This document shows, in pieces, positions 12,101 to 24,100 of a stretch of DNA of 64,000 bases. The notes under the pieces were generated by a model. The model ran no database searches and was not told the DNA's origin. It saw nothing but the letters and a program-made list of their open reading frames with translations. Positions within the stretch are counted from its first letter, which is position 1, and every line of letters starts with the position of its first letter. Both the position numbers and the translations under genes were made by a program. The stretch lies in assembly GCA_022494885.1 (NCBI GenBank), contig JAGVSM010000876.1, positions 184,050-248,049 on the forward strand, given 5' to 3'. The DNA is from Micrasema longulum (lineage: Eukaryota > Arthropoda > Insecta > Trichoptera > Brachycentridae).

Positions 12101-14629
12101 AAGTCAAAACATTGTTTAAAAAATAAATAATTTTAAACAATGTAATATTGTAAAAATTGTAGTTTGTAAGATTATATCTTGATAGAAAAGCGGGAAGGTT
12201 TCAGGGAAATGTTTTACATTAATTAATACGATGGGTATAATTTAAATCTAAACTGAATACCCACCATAAGTAAGAAATATGTTTTCGCATCCCACTCCGA
12301 GTAATGTCCTTAAAATGGAGCCCATATTTCCAGGATCCCGGATATTATCACAGATTACATTCAGGGGTATGGAGTCCACGGGAGGTGGAATATTTAGAGA
12401 ATCTGGTGTTTGGAAAATGCCTGCAAAATAACATATTTGGACTTCAATTAACAACTATCTAAACTGAAAGTCATCCAAAAATATTTTATCGTCATAACTT
12501 TACTATCCACACCTAATAATACAATAAGTACATCACTTACAGTGTATCTCGATCTGCTGTCACATGAAAGCAAGCTGATCAGTCTTATGCTTCAGATGCT
12601 AGTCTGAGGAAACACTGTAGTGAAAAAGTCCTCACCGGGCACAGGAGAAAATACTCTTCAAATATCTTTTTTTTTTTTTACTAATTTTAAGTTATATAGG
12701 TTGTATGTAGTGTCACATTGCTTTCATGAATCAAATGATCCAGATATGCTGAATTGGAGTTCCAATATAAAACTGGGTGTGGTTAGGAAAATAATGAAAT
12801 TTAAAAAATCCCAATATCAACATACCAACAATTCCTGGACTAGTTTCTAAGGTAGACCACATCTGCATTTCCTTGTATGGCATTTTCAACAATCTTATTC
12901 CAGTCGCTGGCATGAATGGCTGAACCTTTTCCAGGTCATCAATTCTGCTAAACAGCAACATATCCAATTTACATCCGGCTTCCAGGCCATCCACAATCAG
13001 GCGCCAACCTTCCACCAATATCTGGCCACATTTTGCTCGTAACTTTTTAGACTTAAGCTTGATAATAAGATTACTGAAATTTAACATGTTATACGTTAAT
13101 TATTCAAAAATGTAATGTATTGGATTTGGGTTCTTCTCAATGTGTAATACGGATTTTCAAAGATTTCCTCTGGAATAAAATTGGATCATAAAAATGGTTT
13201 TACCTATTAAAATTTGCACAATCTTCAAATTTGTTTACACAATATCAGCTGGGCCCACCCGTTCACGGCTTGAGGTTGGCAACGCTGACGACCCCTTCCT
13301 TACGCTTATCTTGAGGTTGGTAACTCTGCCCCCCCCCTATGCTTATGGCTTCAGGGGGATTAATGAATCTAGAGATTGGCAATGCAGGCCACTCTCCCCC
13401 CCATGTGTCCACGACGACACTTAAGTTGATAATGAATCTACCGATTTATTTTTAAGAATCTACCGATTTTTATTTAACTTTGCTGGCCAGGATGGTCACC
13501 TAAAATACTATGATTCGGCATACTTATAACCTAAATCAACTAATTTCACTATCTTGTGTTGTTATATCTTAAATTTATTGAATTTTAAAATGGGTTGTGA
13601 TTCCGTGGTAGCGTCACAGACTCCAGATCAGGAGGTCTGATGTTCGAACCCCACTTTGCTACAACCTGTTTCTCATACTTACTACTAAAACGTTTTTTTG
13701 CCACTCACAGAAACTGGCTTCAAAATAGAAAAATCATGAGTGCACATATTTCACTAAAAAAAACATGAATAACTCACTGAGCAAAACCTATCGTAAGGCA
13801 TTACTATTAATATTATTTATTGTTTCAGCATTTATTATGCGGTACAACACTTTAAATATATTATAAATAAAACACTTCGTATTTTTACACCACATTCGAT
13901 TTTGGTTTAGTTTATATACACCTGATGGGTAATTCTGAGTACCCGAAACTTGTGTTCTAATTAATATTAGACTCGTGTGTGGTGTAAACATATTTTTTTT
14001 AAGGAATAACCGGCTAAGCCTCTATTTTAGAGGCTCGTCAGCAGGCAGGAAAGAAAGGATATGGAAGGAAGTTAAGAATATTTATAATATATTACTATTT
14101 GTGTTTAAAGGGCATGATTTTTTAATAAATTGAGCAACTACCTGATTTTGGGATCTCCATTTTCTAATTTATCGTACAACAATCTACCTTCACTGTCAAA
14201 AACACTTAGCGCTTCTTTTTTTTCTTTTGTTACTTTTTTATTTTCTTGATCGGCGTTTGAACAAGCCTTGAGTTTTTTCAATTTCTTTTTAGAATCTGTT
14301 TCAATGGAGCCCTTTGGGTTGTTGGTTATATTATCTATTTTGTCAAAATCAAACAAGTCTGTACTGGAATTGGAAGTGAGGCTTTTCTCAGCAGTTATAT
14401 TTTTGCTCGCATCACTTTTTTTACTGGCTTTTAAAGATCCTCGCAAGGATTTGAAGTATTCCTTATCTTTGTAACCTTCGGTAATATCAATAACAGTCTC
14501 CTTCTTCAGTGGTAAAATTACATTCGATGGCTTTCGGTGAGTCCATCTACTATAATTGCACACATTATGTGACCCACTACACGAAACTAGAAGGGTTCTG
14601 CCGTATATTCTAGAGATTTGAAGGGCCAT
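9160..14629 (-). CDS. MRM3: MRM3-like mitochondrial rRNA 2'-O-methyltransferase
   Basis: Orthologue of MRM3 (RNMTL1), a SpoU/TrmH-family SAM-dependent enzyme that 2'-O-methylates a guanosine of the mitochondrial large-subunit rRNA A loop. Exons in coding order: 14629-14142, 13073-12826, 12420-12265, 10557-10248, 9331-9160. All are GT-AG and join to 458 codons including TAA (457 aa, human 420). The N-terminus is rich in Arg and Ser and poor in acids, as in a mitochondrial presequence. After a variable region (residues about 30-160) come the substrate-binding part (ILVEGWRLI) and the knotted methyltransferase domain: motif 1 NVICDNIRDPGNMGSILRT (about 266-284), GCVDIWDSKVLRSASGAHFR, motif 2 VIIGGETMGISNE and motif 3 IPITPGVNSLNSGTALAVIA. 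These carry the usual Asn/Arg, Gly-rich and Asn-Ser-Leu-Asn signatures. Introns hold SINE and MITE copies. Confidence 0.93.
9655..9770 (+). repeat. tRNA-like SINE fragment
   Basis: A segment with a B-box-like GCTTTGATTCCCAG and upstream A-box-like TCGTGGTGAGGGACT. It lies in MRM3 intron 4 just before MITE family 1 copy B. The family assignment is uncertain. Confidence 0.35.
9768..10180 (+). mobile_element. MITE family 1, copy B
   Basis: Starts TGATGAGGAACTTCAG and ends CTACTGAACTTCCC, giving short inverted termini. The inside is closely similar to copy C at 49265-49668 (GTCACTAGTTCATATGAATC, GCTGATAATACGATACATAA). It lies within MRM3 intron 4. Confidence 0.8.
10856..11000 (+). repeat. SINE family B, 3' fragment
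   Basis: Matches the 3' half of SINE B: CTGGACTGGTACCTGAAGTG, then ACTGATCATCTTACCTTC, then the TGCCTTATGCACTA block and a GATGATGATGA tail. It lies in MRM3 intron 3. Confidence 0.75.
11010..11252. mobile_element. MITE family 2, copy A
   Basis: Near-perfect inverted termini of about 22-26 bp: GGCCCCGATTACAATGGGAA at the left and its reverse complement at the right. The 243-bp element has no coding capacity. A second copy is at 49689-49919. Confidence 0.9.
12545..12615 (-). repeat. SINE family B fragment, reverse
   Basis: CTGATCAGTCTTATGCTTCA followed by GATGCTAGTCTGAG is a diverged reverse copy of the SINE B tail motif. It lies in MRM3 intron 2. Confidence 0.5.
13268..13410. repeat. Short imperfect tandem repeat, C-rich
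   Basis: Three imperfect units, each beginning with a version of TTGAGGTTGGCAAC (13271, 13311, and AGAGATTGGCAATG near 13370) and ending in C-rich sequence. It stands out from the AT-rich surroundings of MRM3 intron 1. Confidence 0.5.
13589..13665 (+). repeat. SINE family C, tRNA-like head
   Basis: GGGTTGTGATTCCGTGGTAG and a B-box-like GTTCGAACCCC near 13643. It resembles a tRNA but has unpaired arms. A related copy in reverse is at 31210-31305 and a 5' fragment at 32618-32640. Confidence 0.55.
13992..14076 (-). repeat. SINE family A tail, reverse
   Basis: The 3' tail of SINE A in reverse: GGAATAACCGGCTAAGCCTC and CGTCAGCAGG. The tRNA-like head is missing. It is located in MRM3 intron 1. 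Confidence 0.75.
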
Positions 14630-15151
14630 TGCGTTATAACCTCAAATGTAGAGCACACCTCCCAAATTTAGATTTTTTTAGTAAAATGCAATAAGTTGAC
14701 GATCCCGATAAAACTAATCATCAAACAAAAACTCTTTGTTAGAAAATAAGAAAACTATACATCATTTCCTTTGCACAATAAAATTATTTTATACCACGAC
14801 TTGTATACAAATAAATAAAAATAATGTCCCCAACTGACAGATTGCTCGGCTTTTGCACTGTGGTATTGGTATGTATAATCCATAGTCTATGGCCGCCAAT
14901 ATTGGGTAAATATTGAATATATTTTTTAACTAGCAATAAAATTAAAAACTGTCATTGTGTCATTGGCACGAATTGTTATGAAAGTCAATGAAAACATTGA
15001 AAACTATTTGCTGTTACGTTTGTGTCGAATTGTAATATTGTTTAAAATTATTGTTATGATATAGTTCAACGCGACTTTTAAATATATACACAGAAATCAA
15101 ATCACAATGTTTTCTAGTTGATAAGTAGTTTGAAGGTCAAACTTTTAAGAA
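14630..15151. promoter_or_regulatory. Putative bidirectional promoter MRM3 / DEPDC5
   Basis: The start codons of MRM3 (-) and DEPDC5 (+) are 522 bases apart and point away from each other, so both promoters and 5' UTRs must lie here unless an untranslated first exon exists elsewhere. A CCAAT-like motif is present near 14898 (GCCGCCAATATTGG). I see no convincing TATA box. The gap appears free of the repeats that fill the introns. Confidence 0.55.
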
Positions 15152-18100
15152 ATGATCATGAAGAGTTTTAAGCTCATAGTTCACAACAAAAGCTTTAGTG
15201 GTAAAGAAAAGCCATTTATATTTAACAAATACTTATTTATTGAATTGGTGATAAAACTACATGTTAAATAACCAAATAAAAACAATGGTGTTGGAACAGT
15301 CATTGAGAAAGTATATTAAAATCAATCAATATATTTAAAGTGCGCAATGTATAAAGTCTTAGTATACATTGTGCACCTTATATGCTCAATTCGTTTTCTT
15401 TTAAATATCCTTGTAAAACGCATCTTATAAAAGTAAAAGTGTTTTAGAACATGTTTCGAACTTTGTAATCCAAACTGCTTTTTTATGCTATAGTATGAAT
15501 GTGAAGTAAGGAATTAAAAAACAAGGATGAATGTAGGCTGAATGCTGTCAAAATGCGAACTCTCAGGCAAATGTATGGTAAAAGATATATATTATAGGTG
15601 CACAAATGTCGAGATTTGTACAGTATACAGCTGAGGCAAGCATTATTGACAAAATTAAAAAAGGGGTCCTGCGATGGTTTGGACATAAGAAAAGAATGTC
15701 ATCAAATGTCAGAATAATCGGCATGCATGCAAGAGAATATGAATAAATGTAGAGGAAGCAAGGTCTGTAAGTAAAGAGTAGCTTACCCCTACGAAGAAAC
15801 GTGTGATGTTTTTTTTTGTTCGTTTTGAAACAAAGATAAATAAATTGGGTTAGCAAATCGTTTGAAATATTAATCAATTATATTATTTGGTCATTCACAA
15901 TTTCTTTTTTTATAGCTGAAGACCTTGTTATCAACCCAAAAGATTATCCCGGAATTAAAGAAGGCGATATTGTTGAGATTTATCACGCTGACAATGATTT
16001 CTCACGGCTCCTTTTACAAGTACCCTCCCTCAAAGAAGAGAGTCATGGAAAAAGTAGAGGTAGGAACTTTTTACTTATTATTTTCTCTTATCCACACCTA
16101 ATGGACAATAGGACACTTTGTGGGTACACCAATTGCAACCTAAGGGCCAGTTGCACCAGAAAAAGTTAAGTAAAAAATGTTATTTAAAGTTAAATTGTTA
16201 AATTCTTGTCAAAATGGAGGAACTGAGTTGCATGAAAAATTTAATCAACTGTTATTTTGATCTAAATCTGTTGCAACAGAGAAGGAAAACATTTTTGAGA
16301 GGAGAATATGGAAGTCTAGGCGTTCACATCACCTAGGCAGCGCCTAAAATGGTTCAGCCGGACGAATCTCACCCACATGATAAAGGCTTCAGCTTTTTAC
16401 CATACAAAAGTCAACGGATAGAAGATTTGAGGAAATGCGGATATTTAAACATGGGCAGAATGGTGAATGTCACACGGTGCGTAAAATAGCCACCTAAACC
16501 AGCCAATGAGTCACGTGTACCTTGCTCCCAAAATTTACAACACTCTACCTCTTGATTTAAAATTTAATATAAATAAACAGAAATTCGTTAAAAAATGGCT
16601 TCTGGATTTGGGTCCCGAGAACTGCCTTGAGATGGTCACTCCACCAAAACATTAGTCTATTAAAACTTGGATTTATTGTTGCATGTATGCTATTTATATT
16701 TAGATACGTACAGTGTTATTTATTATATTTATTTATTTTGTACGAATAATATAAAAATAATGTAAATGAATGCCTTGACACGGGTTGTGCCCAGTGAGGT
16801 GTTCATATAGAAAAGAAAAAATATATTTTTTTATGTGAAATAAATAAATGACGGGCCATAAGCCCTGAAAATACCTAGACTTCCATATTCCCTTCTCAAA
16901 AATATGTTCGCTCTCTGTTGCAAAAAAATTTGATCTAAATAACTTCCCAGGGAGGAATTTCAGCCTGTCTACAAACATTTGGACATACTCAAAATTATTT
17001 ATCTTGGAAATTTTTCAAACTAAAATTTTTATAGTTTTACATGTCCTGATATCTCAGTACATGAATTTTTTGTATGAAAACATAATCTTTTGATTTTTAA
17101 TACTACACAAATGATTTTTCAGATACTATTAGTGTAGAACATAGTATTGCTGCAACATTTCAACTAAGAGCACGGGGCGATGTATACATGAACATTGTGA
17201 GTGCCGGGGACGTGGCACTGGATTCTGTAGAACTAACTTTCAAAGATCAATACATGGGGCGCTCTGAAATGTGGAGATTGAAAAATCACCTGGTGAGATT
17301 TATATTTAGTTCATTAGTAATGAGTATTCCTATTACCTGACTTGGATGCGTGCTGCGGATGCCTCAGGAGAGCCTTAACCCAAGTTGCCTCTTCTTCACA
17401 CCTGCGGGCTCCTGCCATTCTGGAAGGCGAGATTGACATGGGAGGAGGCGGGAGTGCTGGCTGGCGATAGTATCTCCTGGAGGGGTCTGGTGATGTCCAC
17501 ATGCTCCACTGAGAGACGGGTGTGGAAAAGAGAAATATGAATGTTTAATTCTCATAATTATAATTCTCTAAAAATCATTTAACTCACAAATTCATAAAAA
17601 TTTGTTGGCTATTCAAAAATAAACTGACCGATAGAGCTGTCAATAATTAATAAAATACTCGAAGTGATGGATCAATCTAGAAATTATTGAGTTTTTAAAA
17701 ATATAACAAAGAAACAAATATCCTTCGGCTTGCGTCACTGACCGAGACGCTAAACTTTATGGCGTAGAGATTTAATTTTCAACCATGACGCACTTGATAT
17801 CATGCATCGACCATGTTCAATACCAACCAACCGCAAAGAACACCTTTTATTTGCGTTTTATAAATAATTTGGAAGAAAGTTTTCATAAAAATAAATCACT
17901 ATCGGTTGGATTTCAAAGTTTATGGCCAACAGATCCTGTAAACCTTTCTGTGCCGCTTAACGTTTTATAGGAGTGACTTGACAAATACTCTCGATGAACT
18001 GAAAGTGGAATTTAAATATTGGTACAGGGTAATTGCTAGACTGGATAAAGACCAGTGACCAAAAGATGCCTTATCTGCTTTGACATATTGTGAAAAGACG

Positions 18101-21100
18101 CTTATGCTGCCAAATATTATTATTATTAAAATAGGCACCTACGTAAATACCTACTTATATTTTTTGTCTGTTGTATACATGATTGGGTTTATTGTTTTGG
18201 CTGATTAGAGAAGAACCATTGTCTTTATTTTAATGTGATTATAGATGTAACATGTTTTATTTCTTTATTTACAGACCAACACATGTGTTTATCTAAACAA
18301 AAAAATTGAATTTTGTGGTGGATCTATAAGATGTCAGGTGTATGAAATGTGGTCGCAAGGAGATCGAGTAGCTTGTGGAGTCATCACTGATGACACAAAA
18401 GTTGTCTTTAGATCGTCAACGTCTATGGTTTACCTGTTTATTCAAATGTCCTCAGAGATGTGGGATTTTGATATACATGGTGATCTGTATTTTGAAAAGG
18501 CTGTCAATGGTTTCCTTGCAGATCTGTTTGCAAAATGGAAGGTTGGTTTTTTTTTTTATTTCTTTAGCACAATTCTTGTGAGATATCTCAACGCTAAAAG
18601 GTTTTACAGTTCTACTTAACATACCTATCTAACATACACTAAATTGCCTTCCAAACATAACTCTTAAATAACGGTACTTGAAACATGTCCTTTTTTTTAG
18701 TTTACTGTTACTTCAAATTAGGCATGTAATTGTGTTCATTTATTATTATAATGTTAAACTTTACAAAGTTTTTTAATTTCTTTAAAATATTTGCTTTCTG
18801 TCAAAATTGACCATATTTTTTTAAGAAACACGGTAGCAACCATGAAGTTACAATAGTACTATTCTCAAGAACATTTTACAATGCAAAAAGCTTGGATGAA
18901 TTTCCTCAACACATGAGGGAATGCCTTCAGATGGATTATCGAGGAAGATTCTATGAAGATTTTTACAGGCAAGCCTTTTTACCCTCTTTCTGCATTTTAT
19001 CTTCATTTACAGTATTGAAAGATTTATTCAATGTCATTAATTTGTTCATTTTAATATTAATAGAGTGATATTAGAAGCGCTAACTTTGTGGTTATTCATT
19101 ACAATAATATGAATATATAACAATTTTTTATAAAATAAGTAGGTAAAAAAGAAGTAATTTAATATTTATTTTGTTTTTTTATTTGATAGATTGAAATATT
19201 CTGCACATAATTTTTAAGACAATATTTTAATCATATTTTTGCTCCAAAGAGAATTTTAAAAATATACGTTAGTTAAACATTCTGTGTCAAGATGAAGAAT
19301 TAATAAAGTTCTGTGTGTGAAAAAGAACCTGAACCCTGGAAGGTACTTTTTGACTCAATGGCTACTCTCAAATAAAAATCCTGGAAAAGGAAATTGAGGG
19401 AAGATAAGTCCGCCTCGTGGTTTACTAGTTGACGCATTAGCCTACCACGTTTGAAGTCCTGGGTTCGATTTATAGCAGAGAGGATGTGAAATATTGATTT
19501 AAAGGATCGTCCTACACTCCAATATTTCATTGGTTTTAGACTGGCACCTGAAGTGTGAGACTGATCACCTTACCTTCTAAGTAATTAACATTATCTAGAT
19601 ACGCTACATTTTGAGTAACAATGCGATGCCCTATGCACCACTGGGTGCTGGTAGGGGAATGATGATGAGTTAATTTACCATTTGTCAACTTTTTTATGTA
19701 CATTTTTAGGGTTGCTGTTCAAAATGAGAGGTACGAAGATTGGTCTAATGTCCTGCTACAACTTAGAAGACTGTTTACTGATTACCAAAAAATAGTTCTT
19801 CAGTATCACGAGAGATCCAATATTGAAATTCCAACCGCCACTAATTCTACAGCAGCGCAGGGGAATTTCCTAGAAGTTCTTAACATGAGTCTCAATGGTA
19901 CATATTGTATTTTTAATAGAGACGCCACGAATATTCGGCTACTATTCAGTATTCCGCCTATTAGGCTACTTTTTATTTTTCGGTATTCGGCCGAATACTG
20001 CGTACTATTTGGCCAAATATCAAATCATGAAGAAAAAAATGTGCTTATTACTCAAAAACGTAAATCAAAAATTATTAGTTTAGTACTTAAAATCCATCAG
20101 CGGTAAGTTGTGATGAATGAAAACAGCAAATGATTGCGCTTTTCCTCATAAATAATACATCGTGAGATCTTGTTCTTAATAGGATTTTTTTTATTAAATG
20201 GTGCCATGATGTACTCTGAACCAATAATTACTAATAAGGACTATTAGTAACACAATGTGATATAATAATGAACAAATAACGCGTGACGCGACATGATCTA
20301 CTCGCAAATGAAACAGATACGCCCGCCCGCAACGAGACAGGTCGTCCTGTCACGTGCGTAAAGCACACTTCTTTTTCCGAAGCAATCTTACCACCGAAAA
20401 GAGTAGCGAAGGGTGAATTTTCTTAAAATTTCAAAAAATGATTTCGTAAATGACGAGACTTCCTTAACACATTTTTTTTTATTTTCTGAACCATTATCAT
20501 CCGTAGGTATAAGGTTATTCATTCATTACGCCACATATGTATGTTATAAATTAATACAAATTCATTTATAACTTGTTTTCTGAAATATTGTATTTTAGAG
20601 GGTTTTATCAATATACCGAGGATATTAATGTTAAATACAGTCAAATCACATATATAAATTATATTATTGTGCCACTGTTACGGCATATTCAAACATCATG
20701 AAATATAAAATCTGTTTATTCAAATTTAATCATTTGATATACTTTTAGTATTCGAAAAGCACTATTTGGACCGAAGCTTTGACCGTACGGGGCAGTTGAG
20801 TGTTGTCATAACGCCAGGAGTCGGAGTGTTTGAAGTTGACAGGGAATTGACCAATGTTACCAAACAACGAATCATAGACAACGGAGTCGGCAGTGATCTA
20901 GTCTGTGTCGGGGAACAACCGTTACACGCTGTTCCTCTTCTCAAATTCCATAATAAAGATACCGCCATGAGCACGGTAGATGACTACTCTATGCCCCATT
21001 GGATAAACTTATCATTCTACTCGACCAATAAAAAAGTGGCGTATTCAAATTTCATTCCTAGAATAAAACTTCCGCCACGTAGAACTCAGGAACCACTGCA

Positions 21101-21104
21101 AAAA
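15152..21104 (+). CDS. DEPDC5: DEPDC5 exons 1-7: N-terminal and SABA domains
   Basis: Residues 1-439. The N-terminal domain reads [11 protein letters not shown], then [20 protein letters not shown] and [17 protein letters not shown]. The SABA part, the structural axis that contacts NPRL2 in human GATOR1, is highly conserved: [56 protein letters not shown] and [13 protein letters not shown]. Exon 5 ends TTTTACAG followed by GCAAGC, a GC donor, and exon 6 resumes in phase at 19710. Immediately after exon 6 is a low-complexity stretch with repeats of TATTCGGC (19930-20000). Confidence 0.93.
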
Positions 21105-24100
21105 GTAAAGCTCATAACTTATTATTTCAATAACATTTTTATAATACTAATGTTATCCTAAAAACTCTTTACCATTTTTAGGTATATGAAACAGAAAGAA
21201 AAAGCAAACTAATAAAAGATGATGAATATATTCATAATTCATTGTTTGATTATGATGCTTATGATGCACATGTTTTTCAGTTGCCACCTGCAAATGGAAC
21301 CTGGTAAATATTTTCATTGATTTTCTAAAATAACAACACATTTAACCATTTAGATTTTATTTGATAATGGACAGTCCTTGATGTTAGTGTCGGCTTGACG
21401 AGGAATCACAGACCACGCATTTTTCGGATGCCCCATTCGGGATGCATATCTTTTGTATTGGAAACTAAACCTTTCCTTTCCCCTAAATTTGTCCCATATC
21501 TTGTCAATCTTATCCCCAAAAGTGGTTTTGCACTTATCCAAATTTTCTAAATGAATATTTTTCTAAATGATGTAAATTTTTTAACCAAAAAAATATTTTA
21601 AAATATAAATAAAACGACTTTGTTTTTAACCACTATTTTTTTACTGACCGGTTTCAAAGCAAACAAGCTTCTTTGTCAAAGTTTACGTAACTAATAAATT
21701 ATTTCCTATTTTATTTTATCCGTGTTGACTAAATACTGCACGTCGAGCTAATAAATCAAGTCTTTTATTCCTATAAGGGTGGTAATTTGAGATGCATTTT
21801 TTCTAAACTAGACTGGAGTGGACTCAAAGAAATATATATAAATATTGGTTATTAATTATTTTTTTCGTATAATGAATCGCTTTTTTAATTTTTAAGATTT
21901 CCAAAATATTATTCAGTATTATGGCACAAATCATCCTTGTTAGGATGGGTTGCCTTAACTTAAAAAAAATAAAAATATATTTATTATTTATATACGCTAA
22001 AGGGGCTTTAACAACAAAGATGTATAATTAAAATTCAAGCATTTTATGGTATAAATAATCAATATGTAGGTACTTATCTATTAAACAACATTTAAAAAAA
22101 TATATTGAATGATATTATGCATTGTTGATAGATATACATAAGATAAAATACTGCATAAAATTAGGTAGCTACATAATTAAATGTATTTGAAAAATTATAT
22201 CGGCTTTAGGCAAAAAAAATAAGTTTACAGTAGATATTATTTAAGTGTAGGTAAACAAAATAAAAAAATAATATAACCATGCAACATAAATGTCTATAAA
22301 AAATATAATATGTACAAATGTAAAAATTAATTTTAATTTTAAAAAATATAAATATGAAGCTCGTAATTATTCATTATACTATGGTATGTGGCTGAGTGTG
22401 CAGAGGAATGGGTGAACTGACTCCAAGATTAAATAGATGTACTCGGATTATGTCGTTTATTATGAATACACACGAGTCACCAATGACCATATATCAAAAG
22501 CAGTCTATAATTAGCAGGACGAGAGCCCCGTGTGGACGCGAACTTGAAATTGTTGCGCCAGCATTGCTTACTGAAGAGCACTTAAGTGCTGACAACTGGC
22601 AGTAATCATTGATTTATTTAATTTTTTTTTAATTACCAACTGGTTTTGGAGCTACGCATTCTCCTTTGCGTAGCTCCAAAACCGGTTGGTAATTTAAAAA
22701 AAAAAAAAAAATCAATGATCACTGCCAGTTGTGGTATAATTGAAAATTTAATATAAATCCTATTTTATAATTTTACAGAGTCTACATAACTCTAATACTC
22801 CCCTCACCCCCACCACTCACTCCATACCTCCACAAACATAAAATACTACTTGACATAAAGATTTGATTTATTACCTCCATATGTATTAGACTCATGTATA
22901 CACTTAAAATTATAAAATATAATTTATATTCAATTCTCAATTATTCTCAAGTGTTTTTACTTGAATTAATATCTAAATTTTTTCAATGTACTTCTTTCAG
23001 TTTGCAACGTATCAATAGAACAAAGAAAACATCAGTAGCTGGATTAGAAATTTCCCACCGGGATAAAAGTCCTCCAACTTCTCTTAACTGGAGAAGGAAA
23101 ATGTCTGATCCAGATATTCACCACAACATCGGGCATATCTTGAGTATATCTAGTAAGTTTCCAAAAACTGTGTCTTGTTTAGTACCGTAATTTAAGTACT
23201 TTTATCCATGAATTATTTTTGAGGAAGTAGGTAACTTCTTATAAAATTCAAATAAAATAGAACAATGTTCATTTCTTTATTTTTTTCCATGGTTAATTCA
23301 TTTTCCCGCTTCTTCTGTGCCTAAACTGTCACATCTCCGCGCTTTGTTTTAAAGTGTTTTATTTTGTATTACAAACACCTAATAGTACATTATATTTTTT
23401 GATTTCCACAGTTTTTAAAATACTGATTACTTTCTTCCGGATTTTTACGCTATTTGTTGTTGGCAGTCTTTGCCAACAGACACATTGCAACATCCATTGG
23501 CCCTAATTTTGGCATATTATTATTTAGGTAAACAGCGTGGGTCCTGTGGAAGTGATAGTATAGGATCAGAGGGCCTTGCAGGAAGTTCTCCATCTTGTAC
23601 AGACACCAATGGGTCGACTGCCCTTCTACGAGCAGGTCGTGCTCTGATCAACCCTTTCGACCCGTCACACGTCACAGTCAAACTGACTAGTAACCGAAGA
23701 AGATGGACACATATCTTTCCCAAAGGTAACAGTCTCAATTCAACCATATGAAAACTGATTTTCCGCATAGTCGGGACATTGTTGCATATCATGCAAGCTA
23801 TATGCTGTGCTGATCAAAAAAATATTTCTGTTGCTTTTTTATTAATGATTCACAGTTTTTTAGACATAATAACTAATAACTCCTAAAATAATAACTCCTT
23901 GGGACCTTTGCTCTGTGCTAAGTTAAAACAAACAAAACAAAAAACAACAATAAATATACATACAATCACTCGCAACTAAACTAGAACAATAAAATTCTTA
24001 GCAAAACAAATACAAACAATTTACGTGAAAAGCACCAAAAAATATAAATTAAAATGCGATGTAAATGTTAAAAAAAACATTCAAATTCAAAATACGTCAA

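Noticed and set aside
13589..13665. Possible tRNA gene
   Set aside because: It does not give a convincing cloverleaf and a related copy occurs at 31210.
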